Assembly (NCBI GenBank): GCA_949317995.1
Contig: OX439046.1
Span: 77,726,934 to 77,790,933, forward strand
Reading direction: 5' to 3'
DNA: 64,000 bases
Source of the DNA: Acholoe squamosa
Taxonomy: Eukaryota; Annelida; Polychaeta; Phyllodocida; Polynoidae
Shown here: in pieces, positions 52,233-63,177 of the stretch
Layout: each line of letters begins with the position of its first letter
Position numbering within the stretch: position 1 is the first letter of the stretch
Notes under the pieces: model-generated
The model's input: only the letters and a program-made list of their open reading frames with translations
The model's database searches: none
Told to the model about the DNA's origin: nothing
Made by a program: the position numbers and the translations under genes

Positions 52233-53266
52233 ACATCATAGCTGGCGCGTTCGACTATAGAATATGGTACAGCAAGGGATTCCCCTTTTTCCCATGGTGT
52301 TCAACATTTTACTGAAGATGTAAAAGTTTTACCATCTATAATTGCCCTAACCATGTATTCGGATTCATGTTCAATGAACGTTGAATGGGCTCAGTTATTC
52401 AGTGAATATAAACTTTTTAGAATCCAAAATTCATATTGAAAAAAAATCCATGTCTTACGAGTTACATGGTCAAGCAGATACATGTTTAATTTTTATGCAC
52501 CAGATCTCCTTAGTGAAGTATGTTCCTTGGAGCACACATGTACTTAATCATCTTGATGTACTTGGTTATATCTAGCTGCTGTCTAGTATGTATAATATGC
52601 TTTTTCCATGATGAATTGCCTCACATTCAAAGGGGATTAATTCATAACTTTAAAAGTATTTTTTATGTTGAAATGATGAGATTGATATCATTATTATAAT
52701 TATGCTAAGAAAGGTACTTTCAATGAAACGAGAATCTTTCATGGAAATTGTCATGGTGAAAATCAATACAGCATGTTTTGAAATGCATCAAAATGATCAA
52801 GAGTTTTTTTTTCATACAAACACTCTGGAGATGATTCATAAAAAACTCACTACCAATTTAGGTTTAAACGATGGATTTAGAAATGACCATTCAATAAATA
52901 TATTTCAGGAATTCTTTGCACAATTTAAAGAATTTACAAACCAATCAGGCCCGAAAGGATTATGGTTAGAATGAGTATTATGGTCACTGAGTACAGTATG
53001 CACAAGAATGCTAATGTTACCATTTTCAGCAATTATCATGTATTGAACAAAATCACAATTCTAGGGTCGTCTTTCCTTCACATTGTGAATTTTTATGAAT
53101 CGCCCTCCTGGTGTCCTATAATGTATGCTCTAGTTCATGGCCAATCATTCTCTGCAAGCTGCAATAATTGACCACAAGAATCACGTTAAGAATTACACCA
53201 TAGCATATTATCAACATGTAACTCCATCCTTGCAGTCAGTCATTTTAAACCTGTGTGTATCTGTAG
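52233..53266. other. Intron between the Gypsy copy and exon c
   Basis: About 1 kb of AT-rich DNA. One 90-residue open frame (52702-52974) has no recognisable motif, no matching splice phase and no counterpart, so it is not called. Nothing else seen. Confidence 0.5.
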
Positions 53267-53650
53267 GTCTGAAGTGCAGGAACTTGTAACAGGAGAGAAT
53301 CTGCTCATCTACAACTCTTTCAAGGATGTAACAACAGTCAGGGTCAAATACCTTGCTGACATTGCGAACATCAGTGCTGGTGACATTGGTATAGATGTCA
53401 AAGACACCATCAACCTGTGTCTTTCTGATGGTGGAGACTCCTCATTAATCAGTGACTTAGCAGCTGAGTTTGGGAGGTCGATCAGACATGTCCTGGATGA
53501 ACTCAGGGTGAAGGAAGTGGTTACAATAAATGATAGCGTCAAACCTGATGGGCCTGCTGTCCTCAACATGGTGCATGAAGCCTGTCTGTCCTGGTCCGAT
53601 AAAGATGACTTCAGTGTGTACATTACAGGGACATGGCTACACATCAGCAG
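53267..53650 (+). CDS. Host repeat-domain gene, exon c
   Basis: 384 bp (128 codons) between acceptor TATCTGTAG and donor CAGCAG|GTTGGT. It encodes S-E-V-Q-E-L-V-T-G-E, V-R-V-K-Y-L-A-D, F-G-R-S-I-R-H-V-L-D-E-L and D-D-F-S-V-Y-I-T-G-T-W-L. It has the same length, phase (2 to 2) and order of strands as the other exons, but the Trp and His-Pro of the core are replaced, so it is a divergent copy. Composition is clearly coding. Confidence 0.65.
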
Positions 53651-54980
53651 GTTGGTGCATTTAACTAATGGTTATCAAGCAGCCTCGGAACATGTAGCAG
53701 TGTAATCAATAAACAAGCATTGTCCTTCACTTTTGATGAAACGAATAGCCTAAAAGAAGATCATCTTTAACAGTAGCTCTTTCCAATGGCCACCTGGAGC
53801 TGTATATATTATCTTAAAACTATCCATGGTCATGTACCAGTAGATATGTTGATGATGTGTAAGATGGTTTTCTCCTTATAATTATATATCAGGCTAATAT
53901 GGTATGTGAATGGTCTCAAGGACACCTTTCCTTTTTTGACTTTCATAAGAAACAACTGTGACATGACTAAAGTTGTGCAAAGAGGTGAGGGTATTCCATA
54001 CAGGTGCAGCTCACCACCATACACCCGGGACCATACACCATCATGCATTCAACCATATATATGGCGATTTAGTTGTTCCTCCGATGGGTTCAACAACACT
54101 AAGACATCAACTTTAGGGGTAGTAAACATCAAGAATACCAGGATCATGATTCTTGGTGATTTTAACTGTATGCATAAATTGAAAACCCAATACCTCCAAA
54201 AGGCCAGAAGTGCTGGGTGCAATGCAGAGTATCCTAATTGTAGCATGGCTTGCTTACCAAATCAAAAGGATTTATAGGAGTATTTAAGATGCCTGAGTGA
54301 TGTCCACCAATGGTTCTTTGGCAGATAAAGATGTCTTATCAGTGGCTATGCATGTAGGTCCTTTTATGTGCAGGTAGATGATACTGCATAGATTATGGTG
54401 GTGTTATTTGTGATTATGTTTTAGATATGAAACAATAAAACATTACCTACCATGACGGTTAAGGTAAATGATAGTTAACGAGGTACAGGTGATTCACTCG
54501 GTTTACCTGTAGATACAATTTATTGTGTGGGCCTCTTCAAATCAATGACCAACATAACCAATATAACAGACAACCAGTAAACATTGCCTTCATTTATCGG
54601 GACTTCACAGCTGGGTTATCCAACTCCTTAAATTACTTTTGAACTGCACCAAGTGTACATGCCGCTGCCTGAAGAGGCATCAAGAGTATGTATCCCTGGC
54701 AAACATAAGAAGCACTCGGTAGAAAACATCATTTTCAGATTTTAAGATTCCCAAAGGTTTAGGTGGAGAACCCTATTTGTAACGTGAATCAAAGTGAGAC
54801 AACGACCATTAAAGTGAAAGAAAACTTCTACCTCTTTAAAGCCATGGAAACATTTTTTTTTACAAATTCTTTTACTAAAATCAACTCGTAATGAATTTCT
54901 TTCTTGGTAGTGGGGAGGTGCTGCATTGAGTAGCAGTATCTCTATAAAAATGTATAAAATTCTTTTGTTTTATTTTACAG
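53651..54980. other. Intron between exons c and d
   Basis: About 1.3 kb without coding signal or a recognised element. The acceptor of exon d is preceded by a T-rich tract (TTTTGTTTTATTTTACAG). Confidence 0.6.
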
Positions 54981-55358
54981 AATACAAAGGGTTGAGGTAC
55001 CTGACACAGAGCGGTGTGTGGGAATCTACAAGGATGGTTCTGTTATTAATCTAGCTGTAAGCTACCTATCAGACTGCTTGGTGCTGGAAACAGAACATGT
55101 CAAACTATCCATGGAACATCTACTGTATGTGCATTTCCTCACTCGTGATGGTGCCACAACAAGTGTTGCTAATCGCACCGAAGGATGGCACCAAGTGGTG
55201 ACCCATATGTTACACACATTCCATCCACCATACATTGGTGTCCATGTAGTAAGGTCTGAATGTGATATACAGGATGGGCCGTTCCACGTACAGCTGAATG
55301 ATGGTACTTTGTATCACTGTTATTGGAGCAAAACTAACAAACGATTTGTTCTAAAGAG
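54981..55358 (+). CDS. Host repeat-domain gene, exon d
   Basis: 378 bp (126 codons), acceptor TTTTACAG, donor AAAGAG|GTATAC. It encodes E-V-P-D-T-E-R-C-V-G-I-Y, Y-L-S-D-C-L-V-L-E-T-E-H-V, the core E-G-W-H-Q-V-V-T-H-M-L-H-T-F-H-P-P-Y-I-G-V, then S-E-C-D-I-Q-D-G-P-F and Y-H-C-Y-W, ending V-L-K-(R). Three Cys/Trp positions are shared with exons e and g. It is the first of three copies in close tandem; the intron behind it is also duplicated. Confidence 0.75.
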
Positions 55359-55713
55359 GTATACAGTTTGCATCAATGCTCGCAAATATGATTGTAAATT
55401 AAAATATGAATCCAAAACAAACACATGATTATATTCCCACCTCAACATTTTGTTGCATTATGCTATAAAGTATGAAAGATATTGATATTTAAAATCCTAC
55501 ACAGGCAATCATCAACCATGCCTTTCCACCTGGTATTGAAATGTTTTTTTAACATGAAAAACTCATTGAAATGATTATAACATGTAACAGATATCACATT
55601 TCTGTACAATAAGATAAGCACTTTAGCAGGTGGATGTCTAGATAATTCTTAACCTATGCATTAGCCTATGCATTAACACAATTATAAATCATAAACCATT
55701 CTTTAATCTACAG

Positions 55714-56103
55714 ACTAGACAATGTGCAGAAGGTGGAGGTACCAGACACATCATGCTTTGTTACACTGTACCAGGATGGTGGTGGGTACATGGACCTAGT
55801 GGTAGCACAGATGTCAGACTGCTTGGTGCTAAGCACAGAACACATCAAGCCATCTGTGGGACATGAACTAAGGGTGCATCTCCTTACTCAGGACGGTGTA
55901 ACAACAGCCAGTTCTAATCCCACTGAAGGATGGCACCAAGTGTTCTCCCATCTCTTACACACATTCCATCCACCACTCCTTGCTGTCAATGTCGTTAGGT
56001 CTGAATGTGATATACAGGGTCAGCCGTTCCATATACAGCTGGGTGATGGTACTGTGTATTGCTGTTATTGGGAACCAACTGACACACAATTTGTTCTAAA
56101 GAG
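55714..56103 (+). CDS. Host repeat-domain gene, exon e
   Basis: 390 bp (130 codons), acceptor ATCTACAG, donor AAAGAG|GTATAC. It encodes L-D-N-V-Q-K-V-E-V-P-D-T-S-C-F-V, M-S-D-C-L-V-L-S-T-E-H-I, W-H-Q-V-F-S-H-L-L-H-T-F-H-P-P-L-L, S-E-C-D-I-Q and Y-C-C-Y-W. Close to exon d and closer still to exon f. The exon plus following intron repeats with a period of about 740 bp. Confidence 0.75.
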
Positions 56104-56460
56104 GTATACAGTTTTATCAATATGTGTACATTACACTCTGTTATACAAATACAAATGTAAAGTACAATATAAATCCCAAAACACACATGATTATGTTCCC
56201 ACCTCAGTATTCTGCTACATCATGTTATAAAGTCTGAAAGCTCTTATTACATAATCCTACAGAGGAAATCATTAGCCATGCATTTCCACCTGGCATAGAA
56301 ACGTTTTTTTGTGTACATGAAAAAATTATTTAAAACAGTAACAAAAAATTCTTATCTTTTTCAATAAGATAGGCACTTTAGCAGGTGGATGTCTAACCTA
56401 TTCTTAGCCTATGCATTATCACAATTATGAACTTTACATCTTTTCTATTATAATTCACAG

Positions 56461-56787
56461 AATAGACAATGTGCAGAAGGTGGAGGTACCAGACACATCA
56501 TGCTTTGTTACACTGTACCAGGATAGTGGTCGGTACATGGACCTCGTGGTTCATGTAATAAGGGTCCTTACTCAGGACGGTGTAACAACAGCCAGTTCTA
56601 ATCCCACTGAAGGATGGCACCAAGTGTTCTCCCATCTCTTACACACATTCCATCCACCACTCCTTAGAGTCGATGTCGTTGGGTCTGAATGTGATATACA
56701 GGGTCAGACATTTCACATACAGCTGGATGATGGTACTGTGTATGAGTGTTATTGAAACAGTTTTGACAAATGGTTCTTTCTGGACAG
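56461..56787 (+). pseudogene. Host repeat-domain gene, exon f (damaged copy)
   Basis: 327 bp, acceptor AATTCACAG, donor GGACAG|GTACGT. It is nearly identical to exon e at its start (I-D-N-V-Q-K-V-E-V-P-D-T-S-C-F-V) and through the core W-H-Q-V-F-S-H-L-L-H-T-F-H-P. It lacks about 20 residues present in exon e (the S-D-C-L-V-L segment). An in-frame TGA at 56753-56755 replaces the Trp of C-Y-W. Its length is still a multiple of three and its phase is unchanged, so skipping it would leave the message in frame. Otherwise the transcript would end here. Confidence 0.7.
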
Positions 56788-57487
56788 GTACGTACAGACT
56801 TTACTTACGCTGCCATCCAGACATGTATGCAGCAGTTGTACGTGAGGATTTACTTCTTATAATTATCTACAAAACATTAATTTTCATTTCATGTTGGAAA
56901 GAGTGGAATATGAATGTCCTGTCGGCATCTCAGACTCCTGGTGAGACAACCCTGCCCTGTATCTCAAAGCTAGTAACCCTGGTACCAGTCCCCCAAATAG
57001 GGTGTTTACCCCCTGATAGAAATAATCGTCCTACAACAAAACAGAATAGAAGGCTTAATATGTCTGATGACCAATGCGAAGCCCTTGTAGATATCTCTTA
57101 GTCATTGAGATATTAAGGGAAATGTTAAAGAATATCAGGTATTTTCTGTGAAACATTTCCAATACAAACTACAGCCAGAAAGTGGTCATCCAAAACACAC
57201 AGTCCCCCACTTCACAATACAACTGTATGGCTCTATGATAGTAGAGCAGCAAGTCCTTCAAAAGAGCCATATTTTAAGAGTTTAATTTGTAAGATTACTG
57301 AAAGCTCTAACTTGTTTTTTTTATGTTGTCTAATGTCTCTGGGTATGGAAAAGTGATGTTTGACAAATGAAAGCTTGTGCAGTCACTGAGAAATCTGCAA
57401 TCCTTTACAACCATCTCTTGAAATCTTAGCCTCGATTTTAAGAGCTAAAATACATATTGATCTACCTGTTCTGGCACTAATATTCAT
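56788..57487. other. Intron start after exon f
   Basis: About 700 bp. An open frame overlapping the end of exon f (56673-57101) is in the wrong phase and has no domain match. No other signal. Confidence 0.5.
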
Positions 57488-60400
57488 CTTACAACAATTC
57501 CAATGTTACCTACCCCACCTAAATTCGACCCAACAATCGCATTGCAGCTAACCATTAATTTTGTTGCCAGGACAAGCGGTTACCTAGCAACAGCCGATTT
57601 TAGCTAGCAATGGACCCTTTCTGAGACAAAGAAAGACCTTTCCTAGAAATGACTTACAGAATGGAGATCGTGGATACTGTTTCTCATTTTGCTATTGAGA
57701 AGCTCCATGCAATTGTAAAAGAGGTAATATTGTACCAAAATACAATGTGCTGATCAGAAAATGTAGCAATAAAAGATATAGCAAGTATGATGAAAAATAT
57801 GTGACTTCAGCATTATCTTCTATTGGCAAAATATACTTTACTGGACAATTGAAAATGATGAAATGAGAAAACATCTGAGGTTTTACTTTACTTGTAGGGC
57901 AGTAATTCCTTAGCAACAAATTTACATGGCAACTTATACAGAGGAGCTTGTTTATAGACAAATATGTTTTATTGTGAGGAGAGTTAACTATTATCAATTT
58001 AGAAAGAAAATAAATCTGAAGCTGTGTCTACTCTCTCTCAGTGCTGCCAAAGCCTTATTGCTAGACCTGTTTACAACTTAGCAATTAAGTATTTGCTAAG
58101 CAGCCATACTCTAAATTATGTTATTTATAATATAATATAGATTTTGATCAGAATTAGATATAATTGAACTTTATCTGCTTAAGATATACGATGATTATTC
58201 TCTCACAAACCTTCTGTAGAAGTTCTACAAAGAAAACTATAGCTTAATCTAGCTGCATCAGATAACTGTGATTGCATGGATTTGCAAATGCTATCATCAT
58301 TCTGTCAATGGTGATCCCATTGGCTGCTTTATAAGATCACTTCTGTTGGCAGAAGTTGACTTTTCCGGAACCTTACTGGTAGGACTCAGCATAAGGCCAC
58401 AAGTACCAGCCATATGATCCAACAATAAGAAAGGGCCTAGCAAACTAACAAATAGACCCTTCCTGTGACCATTCTCCTTGCGGGAAGGTCATGTTGCAAT
58501 ATATTAGCCAGAACTTTATTTTAGAACATAAATATATTCTTAAAAAGACATAAGTACATCTGTCTGTCACCAGTGATCCTCATCTAGATGATGGAAAACA
58601 TCCATATAACAATTAACATTATATCCAAATATGTTCAGGGGTTATTATCCAGTGCTAGTGGAGTAATGGAACTACTCTAGCCTACATATTTCAGGGCAAT
58701 GTTACATGTTCATTCATAATATGCTTTAGCATTTTGAATACTCATTGTTGGGCTCCACCTTCTCAGTTGGTACTGAGACACTCTGAAGTGTTGACATGAC
58801 ACATCGATGCAGCATTTGCTAAAGGACTGACCAGCATTTTACTGGAGAATCATGACATATGAAGGCATTGAGTAACCACACTAATACTCTAAGTATAGGT
58901 CTAAGGTAATTGATTTGAGGCTAAGGCTACAAGGCACAGGGGCATCCTACATTGTATACGACAAGACAAGGGTTGGATTCATGTAGAAGCCATGCCTTAT
59001 ACACATGGGTCTATGGTAGTATTAGGTATATAAGGAGTCCCTTCTCATTACAGTTCCTTTAGTTCTAATCCTGGGTCATTAATTTATTCTAATTATGTTG
59101 CTATATATCACTCAAAAGGATTATTTGATAGGTAGATACATATTAGAAGCAAGGTATTTACCAAGCCTCAGTTTCCCCAGGGTATTCTTTGTATGCTAGA
59201 TGGTGATATGTGTTATATATAATGGCTTGTAACATCATACAGGGGCAATATTTAATTTTAGCCTTACCATTTTGGTGGGAGAGCTTTGATAATTATCAGT
59301 AGGTAATTTGAATCGGTCTGTTTGTTTGATATAACCTTGTATAGACAGGTATATGCCTTGTGGTTGATTGGATCTACAGTAAATATAGCTCTCGATAGCG
59401 ACTTGACTTGATATGTTAATGTTTGAAGCATTCTGTGACATCTCCTTGACAGGAATGGCATAATTCCAATGATAGTGGGTAATAAAGCACATAGAATTTA
59501 TGTCAAACTTATCATAACATCAATTAGTAAGGTATGGCAGCTTGTGTTTGCAACTAATGAAATATTAAGCTATTATCTGTGTTTATGACACTCACATGAG
59601 ATGCACATAAATCACAGACTGACCTGTCACCTCAACCTGATATATAAGCTCCTTTCAATTATACTTTGTTGATGTTATTTTGAGCTAAAGTAGTGACACA
59701 TTTTGTATTGAGGTCTGCAGAACTTGTATGAAGTCCCTGTATAAGGTGTGGCTTATAGGCCATTCCAGGCTCTGGCTGCAGCTCAAAGTATATTACTTTG
59801 ACTTAGGGTCCATCTTATAAATGGGGGTACCACACTATAGAATATGAGTAATCTGAATATTTGTAGGCCACTAGGTATGGTTTATAGTACTTTCGAAAAT
59901 AGAAAAAGGAAATGAGTTGCTGGGTGAATTCCTTTTTTTTATGGGGACATTTTATGATAGGATTTTATATTTCAAGCAAATATAGCTTATCAATATTTGA
60001 ATCTCATTAGATCTACATATATATGTATACACATGTACATGTACTTGGCTATCACATCCTTGAAATGTGGTTGGTTTACAAGCAATACACTCATTTCTAT
60101 TGCCCAGAAATAGACATCTTTAGTAAAAAGCCCCTTTGATCACTAGAATACCTGGTGGTTCAAAATTATCTTTTCATTTCTGGAGCATCTGTGTGTCAGT
60201 TGGTTGGCTACTTGCTATGCAAAAGCTAGTATTTTCTAAACAAATACCAACTGCCCAATTGTTATATATAATCATTTCCTACTTTGGGGGGTATTTTGAA
60301 GTATAATTGTTTTTAAATACATTGAGTCCACGGATGCTTAATTCTCATCAAATCCAAATGTCTTCTCCATATAGTTTGCTAAGTAAATTTGTTCTTGCTA

Positions 60401-60814
60401 GGCAATCAACTATTCTAGGAGTAAAGGGAAAGCCTCAGATGTTTTTGAGGATACAAGACACACTACAATGATCCAGTAAAGAATATTGTTCCAATAGAAG
60501 ATAATGCTGAAGTTGCATGTTTTCATTTCACTTGCTATATCATGTCTTTTTTCTACATTCTCTGATCAGCACACTGTATTTTGGTACAATATTTCTTCTT
60601 TTACAATGGTATGGACCTTCTCAATACCAAAATGAGAAACAATATCCATGTAAGGCATTCCTATGAAAGGTCTTTCTTTGTCTCAGAAAGGGTCCATTGC
60701 TAGCTAAAATTGGCTGTTGCTAGGTAACCACTTGTCCCAGCAACAAATGGTTAGCTGCAATGCGATCGTTGGGTCTACTTTAAGGGGGGTAGGTACCATT
60801 GGAATTGTTGTAAG
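57488..60814. mobile_element. Fold-back DNA element, about 3.3 kb
   Basis: Long imperfect inverted repeats, 57488 to about 57945 and about 60370-60814, start CTTACAACAATTCCAATG at both outer ends. They share long phrases such as GGACCCTTTCTGAGACAAAGAAAG and its complement, with scattered small differences. The interior (57950-60370) has no open frame with protein character, so the element is non-autonomous or eroded. No clear target duplication was found, so the superfamily is not assigned. Confidence 0.7.
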
Positions 60815-62808
60815 GTAGAGCTGTATGCACTACAGCAGTCTCTATGAGGGCCGTTTTTGCGGCACACAGCTGTGCAGGTAAACACCCTACCCCAAACCTT
60901 CATAAAACGTGTAAATAATCATCTTTTTATGTCATTCTTAAATAGTTGCAACTGTATCTGTCTCAGATAACATGAAATCATTTGATAGATGTGTCAAATT
61001 ATAAGAATTTCCTCTGAATGAAGGTGAGCTGCAACATGAACCATAATGCCTGTGGTTGAGATGGGGCCAGCTTGGATTGGCTCTACATGTAGGCATTGTT
61101 CATATGGCCCTGAATGTGCCATAGTAAGCAGGTGTAAGATGTCATTGTCTAAGCATTTAGGTGCTTCTCACAAAGAGCCCAGGTATTCGTCATGACAACA
61201 TTGCCTTGTCCATTGTCCACGGCTATATATCATTATACTTAATCAAAATACTATAGTCTTATTTATTGTCTCTTATTGCCCTCTGTATATGTCTTTGGTA
61301 TTGTAGCGGAATTCCCCGCAAAGGGGGTCTAGTACTTCTCGTTGTGTTCTTAAGTAAAAAGAAGAGAACTTGAAAGGGGCTCCAAGTTCGGACCACTAGC
61401 ATGGCATTAACACTTAGTCAAGGACAGATGATGACAAAGGAAATACAGTTCACTACATTTTATTAATAAAAGAAGTGCTATTTGTTCACGAAATCTTTGT
61501 AAATAAATGAAGTTAAAGGTGAGGGGGGGGGGGCCAGAAAAGGCTAAGCCCACTCAAATGTGATAAACTATGGATAGGGGCCAGGTCTCTGCTAAACCCA
61601 ATGTAAATTAAGCTAAAGTTGAGGGGGCCAGGACATCGCTAAGCCCACACATATGTGATAAACTATGGATGTTAAAGTTGTTCGGTTCCAGTGGGGTGGA
61701 CCCGGGAAGGTGCGACACGGTGCTCAGTCGAGTGAGTCGGACTCATGCTAAAGTCGTTCGGTTCCAGTGGGCTGGACCAAGGAAGTTGTGAAGACTGCTC
61801 CTGGTTGGCAGTGAGGTGGTGGGGATTGCTCCTTGTTATCAGTGGGGTGGTGAGCTGGTAGTGAGTTGCTCCTAGTTGGCAGTGTGTGTGGTGAGAGCCA
61901 GTTTGGTTCTGCCTGACTGAGCAGGCTGGACTGCTTATATAGAGCCTGGCTGGGAGCTAGGTCAGCTGACGGGTCCAGCCAATCACAGGCTGGGATTTTT
62001 TAGGCTATCTGGTGGCAAAAGCACAGAAAACCCTGAAATAATAAAAAGGGCATAATTCCCCAATTTCTAAGTATCGGGAAAGGAATCTAAATTAATAAAT
62101 TAGTTGGAGACAAGTGTCTAAATGTCTGAAACTATCCATTTAAAGCCAAAAACAGGGATTTGTCAGTGGGCCATGTGGGAACCAAGCCAAAATGGCTACT
62201 TTCACCCAAAATCTGGAGTAAGATCTAGCTCCCACTCTGGCTCAAAATACACAGGTTTATAATAAAATATGGTCAACAAATCCGGTACTACTTTAATAAA
62301 TGTCCCAGCTAACTATAAGGCTACTTTAATAGGGCTGACTTGGTGTCTAAAACCTGTATTTTGGAAAGCTTGGGTAGAAACAGGGCACCGTGTGCGGGAC
62401 CGGTTGCTTCAGTCCCTGTCAATAGTGACAGGGTGAAGAAGGAAGCTGGGGTTTTGCTACTGTTCCATCAAAATATAGCTTTAAACTAAAGAGGCTAAAC
62501 AAAGGTGGGTATATGTGCATAAACATTTAGTCCACCTCCCTAGCTATAACCCTGGAGCTGACTTTGTTTAGATTTGGGAGATTGATGTGGGAAAGAAACC
62601 GGGCTACGGGTTAGAAGGCCGAGAACAGGCTGGGTGAGGGGGAGGGGGACTGGCTGACAGCGTCGCTCGTCATGGGAGACAGCGCCGCCCAGACAGGGAG
62701 GTGCGGAGGGGGAAGATGTCATCCAACGCCACAGTATCATGGCATCCTAAGATGCTGAACTTGATTTGGAATAATCATGCAATTTTACACCCTTGTATTT
62801 ATCTGCAG
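60815..62808. other. Intron before exon g, with a repeat-like block
   Basis: No supported gene. From about 61304 (TGTAGCGGAATTCCCCGC) the text becomes GC-richer and repetitive. It has a doubled GGGGGCCAG...GCTAAGCCCA...GTGATAAACTATGGAT unit (about 61520-61670), a doubled GTTCGGTTCCAGTGGG phrase (61679 and 61757), several GTTGGCAGTG words and a TATA-like CTTATATAGAGCC at about 61936. It may be an LTR or another mobile element, but I could not find its other end or a target duplication. Confidence 0.4.
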
Positions 62809-63177
62809 AATTGACAATGTGCATAAAATGGAGGTACCTGGCACAACCCGATGTATAAGTATCGAGCTTGGTAACAGTGTGAATCTGGAGGTACAATGCC
62901 TGTCAGACTGCCTGGTGCTACAACGGGAACACATCTTACAACCTGAGGTATATGACATCCATGTACATCCTGCCAATGTGGATGTAGGTCAATCCAGTGA
63001 TGTTTGGCACCAAGTGGTCACCCATCTGTTACAGACATTCCATCCATCATTCATTCACCTCTACTTTGACAAGAGTGAGTGTGATATACAGGACAGGGTG
63101 TTGCCCATAGAGGTGGATGATAGTACTGTCTACTACTGCTACTGGAATACTTCTGGTTCAATGTACTGTCTGAACAG
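62809..63177 (+). CDS. Host repeat-domain gene, exon g
   Basis: 369 bp (123 codons), acceptor TTATCTGCAG, donor GAACAG|GTATGA. It encodes I-D-N-V-H-K-M-E-V-P-G-T-T-R-C-I-S-I, L-S-D-C-L-V-L-Q-R-E-H-I, W-H-Q-V-V-T-H-L-L-Q-T-F-H-P-S-F-I, S-E-C-D-I-Q-D and Y-Y-C-Y-W-N. Intact copy, phase 2 to 2 as in the others. It lies 6 kb after exon f, beyond the fold-back element, so the gene continues. Confidence 0.75.

Larger units (their letters stand above)
39347..63177 (+). other. Host gene with tandem copies of one unknown domain (span seen)
   Basis: Seven exons on the plus strand share a domain of about 103-146 residues. Its core is [DE]-x-W-x-x-x-[VI]-x-x-[ML]-L-x-x-[FVW]-[HQ]-P-x-[YIL], followed by a V-x-x-S/D-x-C-D-I-Q-type strand. 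Every exon is a multiple of three and starts and ends after the second base of an AG|N codon (Arg at the joint), so exons can be added or skipped without loss of frame. No start, stop or 5' exon can be assigned, so the gene extends beyond the window. The introns hold several transposons. I do not recognise the domain family. No signal peptide is visible in these internal exons. Confidence 0.75.

Noticed and set aside
52702-52974. 90-residue frame between the Gypsy copy and exon c
   Set aside because: No match to the repeated domain, no splice borders in the shared phase, and no recognisable motif.
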